Shown: one piece after another, positions 1 through 13,000 of the stretch
How positions within the stretch are numbered: position 1 is the stretch's first letter
Layout: each line of letters begins with the position of its first letter
Assembly (NCBI RefSeq): GCF_020085105.1
Contig: NC_058053.1
Span: 19,038,888 to 19,102,887, forward strand
Reading direction: 5' to 3'
Length of the DNA stretch: 64,000 nucleotides
Origin: Siniperca chuatsi
Taxonomy: Eukaryota > Chordata > Actinopteri > Centrarchiformes > Sinipercidae
Notes under the pieces: generated by a model
Told to the model about the DNA's origin: nothing
The model's database searches: none
Seen by the model: only the letters and a program-made list of their open reading frames with translations
Program-made: the position numbers and the translations under genes

Positions 1-3000
1 CAGCTGAGCAGAGTTGTGTCCCAAAGTAAGTATCTGTATGAAGGCATATTTGTGTTTGTACGCTTTTAAATGATTTGTCAATATAGTCTTTTTCATGTCA
101 CTTACTTTAGTAATACTGAATATACTGAAACTATAATCCATTCTAATCAATACGTACTACAAACAGTATTATCAAATGTCCAGCCTATTTCAGCAAGACC
201 AAGACACATTTCTGGATTTAACTTTTTTCAAAATGTTCTCCTGTCAACTGTATTACTGTTCAACTTCAATGAGGATATTTTTTCCAAATCCAAGCTGAAA
301 ACCAGCTAACAGGCAGATACAATTTGCATCCATCTAAATTCACCTCCTTCATGGACTGACTGAGGTTCCCTGTCATCTGAAGGAGGGTCATCCACAGGGG
401 TGAGATGGTGTTGCATCTCAAGCTGTTGTGAATACAGAGGCAGATGGCTCGAGCTACCTGAGGGACCGACACCCCCCTACAGGGCACACACAGTCCTATA
501 ACTGTGTATTATGACCTTCAACAGCTGCTGCTAGTTTGAAACAAATACCTCTGGATCAATACTAATGGCTAATGTTCTATCATACCATATGTGTGCATGC
601 TTGTTATCATATTATATATTAACTGTAAATATTTTTATTAAAGCCAAGGCTGACTGCTTTAATGTGTTATGGGTTGAATTAATTTCAGTCTTGTCACATG
701 ATTTTTCTGGATCTTATTCATTTACTTTAAGCTTTACATCTATAAACAGACTCAGTAAATGAATTAATAGCTATGCCCTTTGTCAGACCATGTTCCCATC
801 TCTCTCCCTTCTATCTTTTTATCCCTCCTTGGCTTTGCAAATCCATGCACGCATGGATCTAGTTTTGCCGATTGGTTTTATGTTAAAGAGACTGTGTCTG
901 TTTACAATATGATAACTATACAAAACATGTAATTTACAATGTCCATGTGCCCATTTACATGTATATAAATTCAAAATAACCTTCCTTTTTGGAACCAAAA
1001 TTCTAAATTGTTTATTTTTGAATATAGATACAAAATTGATGCAAAATCTGAATCCACATATTATGCTGATTGTTTATTATTTATTTGTTTATAGGGTATA
1101 GTGCACTTAATCAACATTGACATTTTGAAAGCATCAGTGTAAAAACAGACAAAACAAATAAAAACTATTGTATAATTTACATATTATTGAAAATCAGATG
1201 GGACACAAGCAATAGCTAGTCATTTGACACACACAACACATAGTTTGGGCCATTGTCTTTTAGCAGCGGCAGCAGAGGGCCATTTCATCGTGTTCTTCTG
1301 ATTTTCTTTTTTCAGCCAGCACCTGAGGCTGAAAAAAAGATGTTCATCATAAACCATCCTCTCATCTCAGCAGCCATAAATGTCTTAGAGGCAGAAAGAG
1401 CTCTTGTCCTACTCTTCCGCTCTCCTCCTCCTCCTCCTCCTCCTCTTCTTCTGTCGCTGAGATGTAAAGCAGTTTGTGCTTTGAAAGCCCGAGTGGCAGT
1501 GAGAGTCTGTGTAGATGATTGAGCACAGAGCCGAGAAGTGGGGATGATGAAGGAAGAGAATAGGAGAAGATGAAAGGGGAGGGAAAGTGCAGAAAAAAAG
1601 GATGAGAGAGGCCGCTATGAATGTAAATGTTACAGTGAGAGAAAGTAGAGAGGCAGACATGGATAAATATTCTGTATTTTCCCTAATAATTGAAGCCCTC
1701 ATGTGTACAGTGGCATCCTCTTTGAGCCTGTCCCCTCCCCCACATCTGTAAAGATCTGCTGACTGGCTACTAGAGCTGCTCATCACTCTGCAGCCATGCT
1801 GCGATAGGCTCGTGTCTCAGTAGCTCCCACTGTCTCATTGGATGGCTGATAGATGCAGTGCAGGGGGGACAGGCTGGATGCTGTGATGGTCTGAAGCATT
1901 TCACTCCCTCTTTTTCAAACAGCACAGCACACTTGGATCTACTTCTGAGACACATCCTCATCTCCTGTGTTTTTTCATTTTGCCTTTATTGTCCCAAGGA
2001 CTGCTCCTTAAATCTGCTGCCACCCTGTTTGTGCAGTTACTAGTTGCAAAATGGTGGACACAAAAGCAAATACTTGAGGATTACTGGGATATTTCTGCAT
2101 GAAAGGTTCTGACAGTGCTTAGGTGTTCATGTGCACCTATTCTGTAGTTGCATCATGTTTTCAAGTATTCATATGGGAGTCTGCTGGTGAACTGCACATA
2201 CAGTTGTCATTGATTGTCAGTGGTGTGTAAACCATATAGCCCTCCTCTCTCCTGGGACCAGAGAGGACAGCAGGGGAAGGGGGTGCAGTGAGAGAACTGG
2301 AGGGCTGGAGGCCAAGAAATCTGGAGGTGCTTCACAGCATCTCCTTTTATGGACTGCACCAGCTGTCCTAAGAAGATAAAGAGCAGCATAACAAAACAAC
2401 GAGGTTAGGTTCTCTACTGTCTCATTGTGAACACAGCGAAAGAAAACTACACATCTTTTTGTGTTTTTCCCTCTTTGAGCTCTTGCATTTTCTGAGGGCT
2501 TTGTTACTTTTCTATCCTTTTTTAAAAGTGGCCATTAGGAATCATTACATTGTAGTACAGACTTTCTGCAGTCTGACTGTGGCTGCAGTGTGATTTTTAT
2601 ATTTTTTGTCAGTGTGAGGTAAAAGTTGATGCAATCTCCTCTCACCATTCACTGTGCTGTTAAATCAAGCTCTACTCACCCTGGAACCATCTAGCTGTGT
2701 ATAACAGACCACTGTTTAATTTGTGTTGAACATGTTGCTTCCCTGTGTGTTCCAGTTTGTCTTCGACAGACGTGGGTTTCATCTTGGTGATTGATCGCCG
2801 GCAAGACCGATGGGCGGCTGTCAAAGGGACCCTGCTTCGTATCGCAGTAAGTTGGTCTTTGTGTATGTACATGTGACTATGCACTTACTTTCTGTCTGCA
2901 TTGTCTGTGTTAATGTCTTTCTGTGTGGGAGAGAAACAGCCCTTTCAATCAGCTGCTGAAATAGGAGGACCCAGTTTTGAGAGGCACTGGCTTTGCACCC

Positions 3001-4832
3001 TCACCACTGGGGGAGGATGTTTGTCAGGCCAGAGAGAGGTGTTGGATCATCCCCATCTCTGTCTCACAGCTCCACCACTAATATCACCACCACCCTGGGG
3101 GGTTGATATGCGCCAACCCCATCCTTGAACTCTCTCCTATCAACATCACAGCCTGCCATATGTTTCCATAGCTACAGGGACAAATAAATATGCCCAAAAA
3201 AGACAGAAGGAGATGACGTTTCTTTTGTTCACTCATTCATTTAAATGTCTCACTTATCATCTCTGCATCATATTGTTTACTATTGAGAACAACAAATGTA
3301 TTTCCACATAACAAAAGGCCAAAACGAAAGTAAGATACTGAGTCTGCTTAATGAATGGATAACTAATACTCAGACTGGTTTAAGGACTCCCTTGCTGTGT
3401 TTCAGGAGGTGCAGCCTACAAGCCTACTTAGTTTGAGTCATATTTTATATTTTTTGCACTGTAATCAGTTGCTGCGTGCTCCTGCAGGAAGGGAAACAGT
3501 TGTATAAACTGTCTCCCTTGTTTTTAGCGCATCATTTATTGGCCTAACACCTTCTTCATTGCTACTTAATGATCAATCGCACCTTTTTTTGAGACTGAGA
3601 ACTGATACTAGTCATGTCATTTATGTTGCTGAATAAAGGGAATGCAGTGGTAGAGCATCAGGGCTCTGCTCTTTTTCCTTTTTGATTTTTCTTTTGACTC
3701 ATTTCATTTGCTCCAGTCTCCCCTTCTGGGTGCTGAGCTGTAATGCCTATCTGTTCATCTGTGTTTCATGTTGTCTGTAGGGAGGTGATGAAGCATGTGT
3801 GCGTGGGGGATAATCACCCCCATCCCACAATTTCTCAGCATATTGTTCTTTTGGGCTAAAATAATGGGCAGTTGACTAGCACCATGATTCATGCTCTAAT
3901 AGTAGGTATTCAATTTTTTTTACAGCTTTACCAGCTTCATTAATATCATCATCTTCTATTCCCTACCAGTGTAGTACAGAACTGTTTATTGTTGTTGATA
4001 TACAGGAAACAGGAGAATGTTTGTGTTTTTCAGATATCTTGTAGAGTATAAAAATGATAAAGTAATTGAATAAGACAATTTTCTTAATTGCACTGTTTTA
4101 GGTTGGACAGATCCTCACATGTCATTAATGCTGAGAGCAGCAAAATAATAACGCATTGTATAGGAAAAGATGAAATGTCTGTGTGTGTGAGAGAGAGAGA
4201 GAGAGAGACTGAGAGATGAATATCACCATACACGGTCTCGAGAGACATGGGAGGCAACGTCACTCATTTCAAATTAAATCAAGCTTTATTAATCCCACAA
4301 GGGGGACTTTTACAGGCTGACAGGCTGGTAATAGGGGGCATTCAGTCAACCCTGCAATAATGTCCTGTTTGGGGTGATTCAGCCAGGATGCTAAATGGAT
4401 GATGAAAGCTGACACTTTTCAAGCTGATACTAAATATTTGTAGTGGAGACTAGTTTGTGGGCTAAATCACATTGTATTCAGAGCATACTGTACTGTGATG
4501 TATTCACTCAGCGAAGTTATTCAGTCAGTGTGTACATGTATGTGTCTGTGTGTGAGAGAGAGAGAGAGAATGTTAAATGTTTACGCTGTCGAATGATTCC
4601 CTTTTGTCTTTTGTGTGTATGTATATGAGCGCACTTGTGTATACATGTGCTTGTGTGAATGTGGGTCAGTGTGTTTCAAGGAAAGCTACCCATTGCCGTG
4701 CATGGCTGAGTTTGATCTGATGACAGACAGAAAGTGTGTTTATAGACCGGTCCTAATTAAGTCTACAGAGTTACTGTCAGTCCCTAAAGCATACCCTCCT
4801 CCCTTGTCATTTATCAGGCTCTTCTTTGAGGC

Positions 4833-4869
<37 letters not shown>

Positions 4870-7009
4870 TTATCTGTCAGCCTACCATTGACAAAGAACA
4901 AAGAACAAGTAGACCATGACCATGACTGCCAGCGACCACAGATCCAAGCAGCACGGTTGAATGGTTAGAAGCTACAATATACATTTAAAGGGTAAGGCTG
5001 GAGATATTCTATAGTGTTGCTGTTGTCAACAATGCTCATGAACAGACCAAAACCAACAATGCCTTAGTGCATCTCTCAATACTTTGACATCTCTACCCTG
5101 TCTTTGGCCTGTAGCCCCTAAGCCTGTTCATTCTTACTGAAGATGTAAATCTTTGGTCATGAATATATATCTTTAAAAACAGCATGGCACTGTAGTTTTC
5201 AGGAAACATTACTCATATACTCAAATTACTCAAATAGTGTATTAGTCTGGGATTTTCAGCTGCAAATTTGGTGTACTAGTGAGGATTTATACCAGTGGTG
5301 CATGTGGGATTGAGTCAAAATAACCTGCAGTGACCATGTTCATCGTAATAAAGGAACATATCACACAGTGCAATGGTGTGGCTCATTAATGTGTTTTTAA
5401 TAGTTTTTGGACAACAACAGAGCACAGAGGAATAAGATATATCAGGCTTTGGCTCCACAGGAAATACTTGTTAGTAGGATCAATTAGGATCAATTTTTTT
5501 TTTTTATCTTTAAATGGGATTTGTTGAAAATAAGGAAAATATAGACTCTTGCCAGACCTATCCTTTAGGATGCCAGTTTCTGAGGATGCCAGTTTCTGAG
5601 TGTGCACAACATGTTACAATGTTTATAAAAACAGTAGTATGTCCCATGATAAGTTTCATTTCTCCAGATGGTGAGTGACCCATTTTCACAGTGCTCCTCT
5701 TGGTTTTGGCAGGTCAGTAAGGACAAACACTGGCTTGATTTATTAATTCCATTAGCAGTGCCCATCCCAAGTGGTTTTTATGTCATTTCTGCTTAGACCA
5801 GCATTCCCCAGCCAATCAGGTGAACCAGCCGTTTAGGTCATTAGCTAATTAAAGTTGCGTTAACAATTGCATTGCCTCAGGAGTGGAGATCAGTGTCCAC
5901 CCTCAACTGTCATCCAACTGCTTTCACAGAAGTACTTAGTCTGTCAGTGGGTGTCAATCATGACATTTTAATTGCCATTTGATTGGTTCTGTTGGCTGAG
6001 CTGAGTGTGTTGTAGCTACATAGCATGATAAATATATGGAGGATTAATATGGATGCTCCGAAAGCATCTAGCAAAAAATGTATTTGCTTAGTTAGGACAT
6101 CTTTGCTTTATGCTGAGTATGCCTGTTAGTGAGGAAAACTTCCTTTCCTTCCTTTCCATTGCTGAGACTGAATATGAAATAATATGGATTGATGTATATT
6201 ATTTCATATTCAGTCAATTCAGAAAATCCTGAATACATATGCCTGCACACATGTATGAGTTGGTGGTGACATTATAAATGCTGAAGCATCTCGGGGACAT
6301 GATGATTAATGTCCCTGCCACAGGACGGTGCACTACATCCCCCACATCTTTCCCATTCTCTTGTTTTCTACATACTTCACGCACATACTCAAATGTGTTT
6401 GAGCAAGAGCTTTCGCAGGGACGCAGAGGGACAGACAAAGGGAGGGAATAATATATAGGAAGTGCAGGCTGTCAGCAGAAAGAACAGAACATGTGCTGCT
6501 GAAGTGTGGTATAATTGACTCAGCGTGGAGGAGGATCCTGTCTGCTCTGTTGAGTAAGTGACAGTCTCCATCTACTCTGTCATTTCAGGGCTCCTTCCCA
6601 GGGAACCTCCAGCTGGTTCTGGTCCTGAGGCCCACCACCCTCCTGCAGCGTACACTCTCAGACATCCTCTTCAAGTTCAACAAGGATGAGTTCAAGATGA
6701 AGGTGCCGGTGCGTACAGTCCCTCTTACCTCTGGAAACACTGTCAGTGACTTGTGTTCTTCCCTCATAAATCTCTCCCTTCATAAATTCATATTGAAGAA
6801 AGAAGATTTGAATAGAATGCTCACAGTACATAACATGCTACTTAATATGATTATTATCAAGAGTGTAATAGTTTCAGATGTCTGTGTTTCAGGTGATCAT
6901 GCTGAGCTCGATAACTGAGCTGCACTCCTACATCAACCGCACTCAGCTGACCCAGGAACTCGGGGGAGCGCAGGAGTACTGCCATGAGAAGTGGATCTCT
7001 CACCGCACT
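1..7009 (+). CDS. mcf2l: mcf2l exons for the Sec14/CRAL-TRIO domain (C-terminal part)
   Basis: Exons are 1-25 (3' end only), 2756-2846, 6589-6708 and 6893-7009. The 25-base stub ends before GTAAGT. In the frame set by the next exon it reads AEQSCVPN, which aligns with human TSVPS just before the conserved VGFILVIDRR segment, so it is the tail of the preceding exon. The later exons read GSFPGNLQLVLVLRPTTLLQ and VIMLSSITELHSYI, ending near residue 117 of the window protein at YCHEKWISHRT. The family uses this domain for phosphoinositide binding and autoinhibition. Introns of 2,730 and 3,742 bases separate the first three exons. They hold GA and GT microsatellites and repeat fragments but no further exon that I can see. 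Confidence 0.93.
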
Positions 7010-10000
7010 GTATGTACAAGGCACTTTATGAGGAAGATACATGAATACGTACAGTGAAATAAGTACATCTAAAAGGTAAAGACAAATAAAATATAACCAG
7101 AGACAGCCAACTAAGGGTAGCTTGAGCACCTCAAATTAATTCTCTTGTGTCATAGAGAGATGCAAATACATGCATATATGACAACACAGTTTAATGCAAG
7201 TTAATAATAAGTAATAACATCGTCAAAACACGGCCGCTACTTGAGGCTGAAACCCGCCATTAAAAGTGTTTAGTAAAATCAAGAAAAGCACAACAGCAAT
7301 AAAATATGCAGCCAATAGAAACTACTGTAAAAAGTACTACACAGAATACTGTATCAGTCTAAAAAATGAAGCCACTGCAAATGTGGCATTTTCTTGATTC
7401 TCATCATGAGCGTGCATGCTGACTATCTTTGCTGTGTCTTGTATTCATCAGGCTATTGAAGGCTTTGCATTGATGGTAAAGAAAACAGCACAGACCCTGC
7501 AGTCGTTTGGGACTGAGCTGGCTGAAACTGAACTCCCCAATGATATCCAGGCCACAACCATCCTGATGAGCACACACACCAACAAGAAAGCCAAAATGAA
7601 GGTACCACCATTAACATACATTACATACATTATTTCTCTGTATATCTTTGTATACTGTATATTAGTTATGAATTTGGATTATATCACTCCATATGTCTGT
7701 GTATGTCTACAGGACGATCTGCTGGTGGCTCTGGGTCAGGGCAGCAAGCTGCTGGAGAGCATCAATGAGCCTGTAGTGCGAGACCCCGACCACAACATGA
7801 ACCAGGATGAACTGGAGAACATGGCTACAGTGCAACGGTTAGAACCACTAGAGCTGATATAGCTGCAGGATGGCTACTAAAGCCCAGATGCTGTGTTCTA
7901 ACTCTCTAGGAAAAAAATTAATTTATTTTTTTAAAAAAAGTAAGTGATAATGTTTCAGATGTGTAACATGTCTGGTTTTGTCATTTCTCACAAATAGCCC
8001 AGGTTCCAACCATCAAACATTAGCATATATATCATCCACTGAAAATTATTATGGTTACAATCACACATTAGGTGTCAAAACTACTACAGAAACTGAATAT
8101 AAAGCATGCTTTTTATGATCATAAGATAAAGAAATATTTTATCTTGTAAGATAATAAAAGAAAGATAAAGAAATAATTTTATTTCTCTCATAAGAGAGAG
8201 AAAATTGTCATAAGTTAGTTAAGTATCATTTCAACCATGTATTAAGCAAATGTACCAAACATTTTCAGTTTACCGATTCTCAACGTGAATGGTTGGTTAC
8301 TTTTCTCCATTACATATAAAAATTTAATAGCTTTGGTTTTTTTCAATATAGGTTAGGAAAACTTGTGTGATTTTAATACTTTTGTACTCCAAAAAACAAG
8401 CTTTAATTAATACATCTCCTCTACCTCTAACATTTACATAACATAACTAGACATTTGAGATACACACTGTATTAATTTACAGTGTGTAATTTTAATTTTA
8501 TACATAGCAAGTTGAGTATCAACGCTGGACTAAAGATATAGAGCTATCATTGTTGTGTATGACATTTCACTGCCTCTCAATTTACTCTGATTGATCCATG
8601 TAACAAAGATTAAAGCCAGTAGACTTTTTTTGTTTGTTTGTTGTTGTTGATGGCAGGTGATTTGTTCATGGCTGTCTCAGCTCTGCCTTTAGTATAGTTG
8701 GAATAATAGTTGGCAAGGCAGTGTACTTTGAGGTCAGTCAGTACGGTATTTTAAGCAACACTGAGTGCACTGATTCCCATGTCAACGGGCATTAGCTCTA
8801 CATAACATGCACACACGCAAACACAGAAAAAATAGCCAAATTATCTCAGTCAGCATCCCCACTGCTTTTTCTGCTCGATTCATTTCTCCCCCCACTGCTT
8901 TTGGTCTACTGAACTGCCTGTTTTTTAACAGTCCATGTCCATCTCATGCTGTCCCCATCTCTTTCTCTGCTGCTCTTTCAGACTGCTGTCTCAGCTGGAT
9001 GAGACAGAAAGGGCTTTCGATGAGTTCTGGGTGAGGCATCAGACCAAACTGGAGCAGTGTCTCCAATTGCGCCACTTTGAGCACAACTACAGAGAGGTGA
9101 GCTGGAGCCTGGAAATCCTCCATACTAGACTTCAACCACATGATCCCTTTTAAACTTGAAAACTGCCTGTGGTATTTCTGCTGCAGGTGAGGGCTCTGCT
9201 GGATCAGGTGTCTGAGAAACTTGCAACCTTCTCTGAGGTGGGAATCAGCCCAGCCCATGTTGACCATATCTTCTGTGAACTCACCACCTATGAGGAGAGA
9301 GTCTGTGTAAGTAATACCCAACCCCTCACAATTAAAGCTTTGTCTAACCATGGCATGAATAGATGAATAATATCTTTTATAATGTGGGTTTGTTGTATTC
9401 TCATTTCTGATTGTTTTGGAATAACAAATCACTGTTATATACAGTAACAGAGTGCTGTTTTACATCTAATCTTATCACTCCAATAATGCTGACAGTCCCG
9501 GTAGACTCTTTTTTATATAATAATAATAATAAACAATAATACATGAATTAAATTTAGCTTGTAATAATATCGCTTTACATTTTGTTCAAAATAATTAATG
9601 TGCTTGGTGATGTTGTGCAATGAGTGGGATAAAACGAACTGCAGTGAGCCAGTCAGTACTGCAGGTTGCCATTATTTTGGGGTAATACTTAAATCCTGTC
9701 TGGGAATATTCGGGCTTTGTTCAGAGAAATTACATAAAAAGTCACACAACAACTACAATATGGCTATTTATATGTATCGTGTTGCCGTATAGCCCCACCT
9801 ATGGGCAAAATGCCATCACATTTTGCAGGATCTCTGAGTTAACAGGTGTATATTTCCTTACATTTTGGTTGCAATTGGACAGTGCATTCAATAATTATGA
9901 CAAATTTATGTCAAATAGGTTTTGGCTACATAATCACAACCAGTATGAAATATATACAAAAAGAAACAGGGTTCAGAATTCAGGCTCATCCAGATATGAA

Positions 10001-13000
10001 CAATTTGGTAAAAAATTAATAGTTTCAAGGAAGAAGAAACTGTGAAAAGACAGGTGGCGTTAATAACTATCACTCCACACTGGTCCACAGGAGGTGCTGG
10101 ACAAAGCCTTGTCGTTGGCCCGTGAGGGTGATGAACTGATCCAGAACTCCCACTATGCTGAGGACTCCATTCAGCCCAAATGCAGCGAGCTCAGAGCGAT
10201 CAGTGAGAATGTGTGCAGCAACCTGAGGGCCAAGAGGGACCACTTCCTCAAAGCCATAGAGCTGCACCATTGTTTGGAGAGGGTAAGAAGACAACACACC
10301 CGCCTCACACTCCCAGTGTAGTTGACTTGTCTAGTTTGTTGTTGTTGTTTTTTTTTACTAATTCTTCTTCCTCTGCTGTCCTCCTCAGGCTTCTAAATGG
10401 GTTGATGATGGTATATACCTGCTGGCGTCTCAGCCAGTAGACAAGTGTCAATCACATGAGGGGGCGGAGTTAGCCCTGCAGGAGCTGGAGCGTTACCTGG
10501 ATAACGCAGGCCAGAACCAACTGACAGACCTCAGTACCATCTGGAGCGAATATGAGGCAGTGCTCAACCAGCATTTCAGGGTAAGACGACCAACCAAAGA
10601 ATAAATGTGTTGCAGTTTTAAACATCACTGTCATTGTCAGATGGATTGTGACAATTTGGTGCAATTATTGAAATCAGATGTGACCAATGTCCAGATTATT
10701 GTAACATCTGTCTCACACTGGGGGGGGGCATAATTTGTGCCAGAGTCAATCAAAATTTTGAGCATTTTTCTCAAAAACGCAGTTTTGTTTCACGAAAAAG
10801 ATGTCATATTTTTAGTTTTATCTTTTGCTACACAGAAGAGAATGAACATGTTGCGGGAGTTATTTTGCTTTTAGTGGCTTGGCTCAACCAAGATGATTTT
10901 TTTAATACTGTAAAGATATCCTAAAAATGTACTACAAAATCCAAGCCTGCAGCACACAGTGTCAGATGTAAAAGCTGCCAATATTCTCAGCAATCAAGCA
11001 AGCCAAGTTTGTTTTATAGTAATCATCTTAATGTCTCAAAATGAAAATAAAATACTAGACGTAACACATTTATGTTAATTTTAAATGATATGCTGACAAA
11101 ATATTTAAATAAGCATCAGGTATTACAGTACATGTCGACTGACACTCCTCTGATAACTTCCTGCGTATCAGGACCAAGTGGACAAGGTTTTCCAGAAGCA
11201 GGCGTCCATGCAGGAGATGTTTGACAAGAGGAGAGTCAGCCTGAAGAAGCTAGCAGCCAAACAGACCAGGCCGGTGCAGCCGGTGGCTCCCAGACCCGAA
11301 GCCTTCATCAAATCCCCTCTCAGCTCGCCTGGTCAGTCTCCACACATCCACACCTGGACCATTTATATCATACAATGCAGACCCTCTTCAGATGTCTTTA
11401 GAGGCTTTTATGCTCTTCATTCTTTGCTCGACTCTAATGCTCTTCACATTATGTAGAGCCCGTAAACGCACATTATCAGACTCTATCTCATTTAGACTCT
11501 ATTTTCCACAGCCCTTGAGCACTTGATAGAGTGGATGGATAATATGGATCTTGCATATGACTTATACTGTACATTGCCTGTCAAACATTATTGAAAGCTA
11601 CATTTTAGAAACTTTCATTGTAGAAACAAGTGACCCAGAAATTGCAAGTGAGGGATTTAATTTAGAAATGTTAGTGTGACTTCTTAGCGTCCATAAGCAG
11701 ACACTCAAGGATGTCTTTCGGTTTGTGTCTTATAGTTTTAAAAGAGAACACAAAGCATTCATGATGACTTTTATTATAGTCTTTCTTTCCAGTATCTGAG
11801 AAGATAAACTCCCAGTGAAATTACCCTCAGTGAAAAGTTGGTATCAACAAACCCAGTACTAGCAATCCTCGAATGAGACATGAAAATCCTTTAATTTCTA
11901 TTTCATTGTGAAATTCTTTGCATATTAGACTTTTTTCATAGCACCCTTTGCATTTACAGATAATGTAAGGGCAGCATTATATACAAATGTTTTATCTTCA
12001 AGACCATAACCCAATAAGGGGTACTCTTTCCGCGCTTTTCTCTATAGATACATTTATCCCACATACTAAAATTCGTCTAGATCTGTTGTGCTTGCTGGTT
12101 AAAAAGGGGGCAGAATTACTTTTAATGTCTGGAATTTGTAGCTGCAACATGAAAATGAGATGTGATTAGCCTAAGTTCTGAAATTTTGATTAAATAGTTC
12201 TCTATTAGCCAATACTTAATTTTGCACATTCTACTCTTCATTCATAGTTTTTCTTAAATATTCTTTAAAATTAAAATTTCCTCTAATAGAAAACATTGTA
12301 TATGTCAGACATATGTCAGACTATTAAAACTCCAAACCCATTATATTTTAAAAGTATTAAACAATACTAGTGTAGTAGTAACAAATGGTCTTAAATCTCA
12401 AGGTGTATTTACAGTGTTGTTTAAGGTAAAAAAAAATACATAAACCGTGCCAGCATCAATCAACAACAGGAAAAAGATAAATAAACACTATGTTGTTGTA
12501 CAGGTGCCTAATTAGAGTCATCAAGGTCTAGATCTAGGTAATTTCTAATAAAAAAAAAAATATAGGTACAATCATTTCTTAATTCACTTATACCTGTTTC
12601 CTTACTCGTATGTTCTAATTCTAGGGTATTTAATTTAATTAATTTAAAATTACAATACTTGAGATTTAACCAAAATATACTACCATATGTATACTACCAA
12701 GCATGTGATGCCTCAAGTATTATTATTAATTATTCTGATTCTTTTTCCTCATCCCCTGCCTCAGCACACAGAGACCAGCAGGAGAAAAACTGCTCAGAGA
12801 CAGACCCTGGGAACAACTGTGAGAAAGTGAGTGGAGTATTGTCATGATTCTGTTTGTGTCTATACGCTGTCTGTCCAGTTGTTCTCTAAAGTTTCTATTG
12901 TCTGTCGCTTATCATGGAGATCTGATGTTGATTTTTCCCAGGGAAACGGCCAACTGCAGAACGGAGACAGTAACAGCAGACATGCCTCTCTATCAGAGGA

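Noticed and set aside
1409..1786. 125-codon open frame on the minus strand over a CTC repeat
   Set aside because: Part of it is a run of Arg from the triplet repeat and the rest is Ser/Phe low complexity; the region is a mcf2l intron.
1253..1960. Possible alternative first exon or promoter of mcf2l
   Set aside because: GC-richer sequence and ATTGG/CCAT words are present, but no ATG-donor pair opens a frame that joins the exon at 2756.
4615..4968. 117-codon open frame with VCVCVCV run
   Set aside because: It is driven by the GT microsatellite and lies in an intron.
7838..7862. Stop codon just after the mcf2l exon ending at 7837
   Set aside because: It is intronic: the donor at 7838 and the next exon at 8982 join CG|A (Arg) and continue the family sequence LLSQLDETE.
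9760..10010. Possible repeat with ATAGCCCCACCTATGGGCAAAA motif
   Set aside because: It resembles a fish repeat in one block only. I could not define borders or a second copy here, so it is not listed as a feature.
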